Shown: one piece after another, positions 62,481 through 64,000 of the stretch
Layout of the letters: the number at the start of each line of letters is the position of its first letter
Numbering within the stretch: position 1 is the stretch's first letter
Assembly: GCA_947396885.1 (NCBI GenBank)
Contig: OX377202.1
Span: forward strand, 60,414,034-60,478,033
DNA: 64,000 nucleotides
Direction of reading: 5' to 3'
From: Heligmosomoides polygyrus polygyrus
Lineage: Eukaryota; Nematoda; Chromadorea; Rhabditida; Heligmosomidae
Made by a program: the position numbers and the translations under genes
Notes under the pieces: generated by a model
What the model was told of the DNA's origin: nothing
Seen by the model: the letters and a program-made list of their open reading frames with translations, nothing else
Databases searched by the model: none

Positions 62481-64000
62481 TTCGGTGCGCAATAGCTCTG
62501 TCAAGTTAGAGATTTTCAGGTTGCAGTGAGTAGGTTTTGTAGGCAGTCGAGTGGTCTGTTAGTACGCTAAAGCAGAATGGTTTAGCTTGGGAGTGGGCAA
62601 TGTTATAGCGGTGCGAAAATGCTTGTGTGAAGCATTTTTTCCGACTTCCGTGGACCACTGCGAGAAGACGCGGCAAGCTAACGGCCTTAAAATGCGTAAG
62701 AGAACAGAGAGCCTAAGTTACTTTCCTACTGATGACGTGCTCATAGCTCCTCAGCTGCCTAAACTGTCTTAGCCTCGGCTTCCGTTCTAGAGTGGCGAAA
62801 GCTAGCGGTTAGAGTTTCTTGCGCTCCTACTCGCCCAGATTTGACTCTTCGACACTCGCAATGACACCGTTCCGTTCAGCATGAATGCGCTATTGAACGG
62901 TATCAATTTCGACCGATTTTGACAACATCAATTTTTTGACTGTTTCGCATCGAGGACGAGGCTGCGGCGGAAGAACGATGACGCCATCGAAAAATCGATG
63001 TCTTCGAGTTGGGCCATGCTTGATACTATTCGATAGAGCTTTTCATGCTGAATTGAACGGTTTCATTTGGAGTGGGAAGAACGGTAATCTGGGCGAGTAA
63101 TAGCGCGGAGGGCGTCAGCCGTTGTTGCGCTAAATTGCACGCGCGGCCGTGTTCGGAGCGCAATAGCTCTGTCAATTTCGAATCTTTTCGGCTGCAACTT
63201 GTGGGTCGTGTAGGCAGCAGAACGGTCTACTAGTAGATCAAAGTAGAGTGGCTTAGCTTAGGAAGTGGCAATGTTACAGTGGTGCGAAAATGCAGGTGAG
63301 GCTTGCGTGACATTTTTTCCGATTTCGGTGGACTACTGCGAGAAGAAGCGGGGAGCTAACGGCTTCAGAATGCGCATGCGAACAGAGCACTTAAGGTACT
63401 TTACGGCGACGTGCTCAGAACTTCTCACCTGCCTAAACTGCCTTAGCCTCAGCTGCCGTTTTAGAGCGGCGAAAGCTAGCGGTTAGAGTTTCTTGCGCTC
63501 CTACTCCCCCAGGTTTGGGTTTTCAACACTCCCAATAACACCCTTCTGTTCTGCTTGAACATCTCTATCGAATGCTATCAATTTCGACCGATTTTGGCAA
63601 TATCGAGGACGTGGGTGCTTTAGGCCGAGCTGCGCGGACGATGACGTCATCGAGAACCGGTATTTTCGAAATTGGCCAAATTTCCTCGTGCAAACTTCGT
63701 CCAAAATCTAGGGGTTATTTGAGGCGCTGATTACGAATCCGACGTTCGTTTTTGAAAATTCCACGGACTTGAGCAGGTTACTTCCCGTTTGAGGGTGGTC
63801 GAGTCAGGATCACCGATTACCCTCAGTTATCGGTATGAGCGATCCCCTCCCGTAATCGTCCAATTTTACTTCGGCATTGTGTTCGGCACCCCGAATAAGT
63901 CCCCGACCCTATAGGAATTTCGAGCAAAATCGATGATCCTGACCCGACCACCATCAGTTATCCAGAAAAAATCCAAAACTTATCGAAGTCGATGGATTTT
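62481..64000 (+). repeat. two copies of about 500 bp repeat R5 (plus orientation)
   Basis: Two units (about 62480-63080 and 63130-63790) share 'TTCGGTGCGCAATAGCTCTG', 'GCAATGTTA..GCGGTGCGAAAATGC', 'TGCCTAAACTG' and 'GGCGAAAGCTAGCGGTTAGA'. They are inverted relative to the 53.9-55.26 kb units. In each, a frame reads like CEAFFPTSVDHCEKTRQANG or FFPISVDYCEKKRGANGF. The stretch continues to the window end with a third, oppositely oriented fragment ('CATCAGTTATCCAG'). Confidence 0.75.

Overview
This is nuclear DNA from a eukaryote, most likely a nematode and probably a parasitic strongylid (hookworm-like). Four things point that way: 53-58 bp introns with GT/AG ends in a catalase fragment; an Ascaris-p18-type secreted fatty-acid-binding-protein exon; Tc3-, mariner- and Tc4/Tc5-like transposons; and RTE and CR1-like LINEs of the kinds common in hookworm genomes. 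The species call is an inference. I see no rRNA, CRISPR or bacterial operon, and no complete host gene.

The window is mostly nested transposable elements. 0-9 kb: a Tc3-like element and a deleted mariner sit in TA microsatellites, then a 1.49 kb TA-flanked non-autonomous element, then three 5' exons of a catalase gene (minus strand, 6932-6590). 9-19 kb: two dead RTE LINEs, the first interrupted by a 336 bp Harbinger-type MITE (TTA target duplication), a long palindromic repeat, and the N-terminal exon of a secreted fatty-acid-binding protein (15039-14878). 19-33 kb: CR1-like LINEs A, B, C and D. LINE C (23457-28344) carries a 1,933 bp Tc4/Tc5-like foldback transposon inserted exactly at a TAA target, and is itself inserted in the left arm of a palindromic element. 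LINE D has both ORF1 and ORF2.

33-44 kb: a 2.3 kb TA-flanked element containing an inverted LINE fragment; a 36-bp-stem hairpin with a let-7-family seed; a Harbinger-type MITE; a mariner fragment that was duplicated and reordered at 42 kb with no visible mismatch; tRNA-like SINEs; and minisatellites. 44.9-49.2 kb: an almost full-length CR1-like LINE E (minus strand). 51.1-53.9 kb: a decayed DIRS-type retroelement (reverse transcriptase, RNase H, tyrosine recombinase). 53.9-64 kb: a shared family of about 500 bp repeats in opposite orientations, two 41-42 bp palindromic TTCGAA satellites, a solo Tc4/Tc5 end and a second copy of a long-armed foldback family.

The genes here do not form a pathway. 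Every reverse transcriptase and transposase shows frameshifts, stops or deletions, so they are relics. The most informative signals are structural: nesting with in-frame target sites, de novo short-loop hairpins, a microhomology-joined rearranged duplication, and shared repeat cores.
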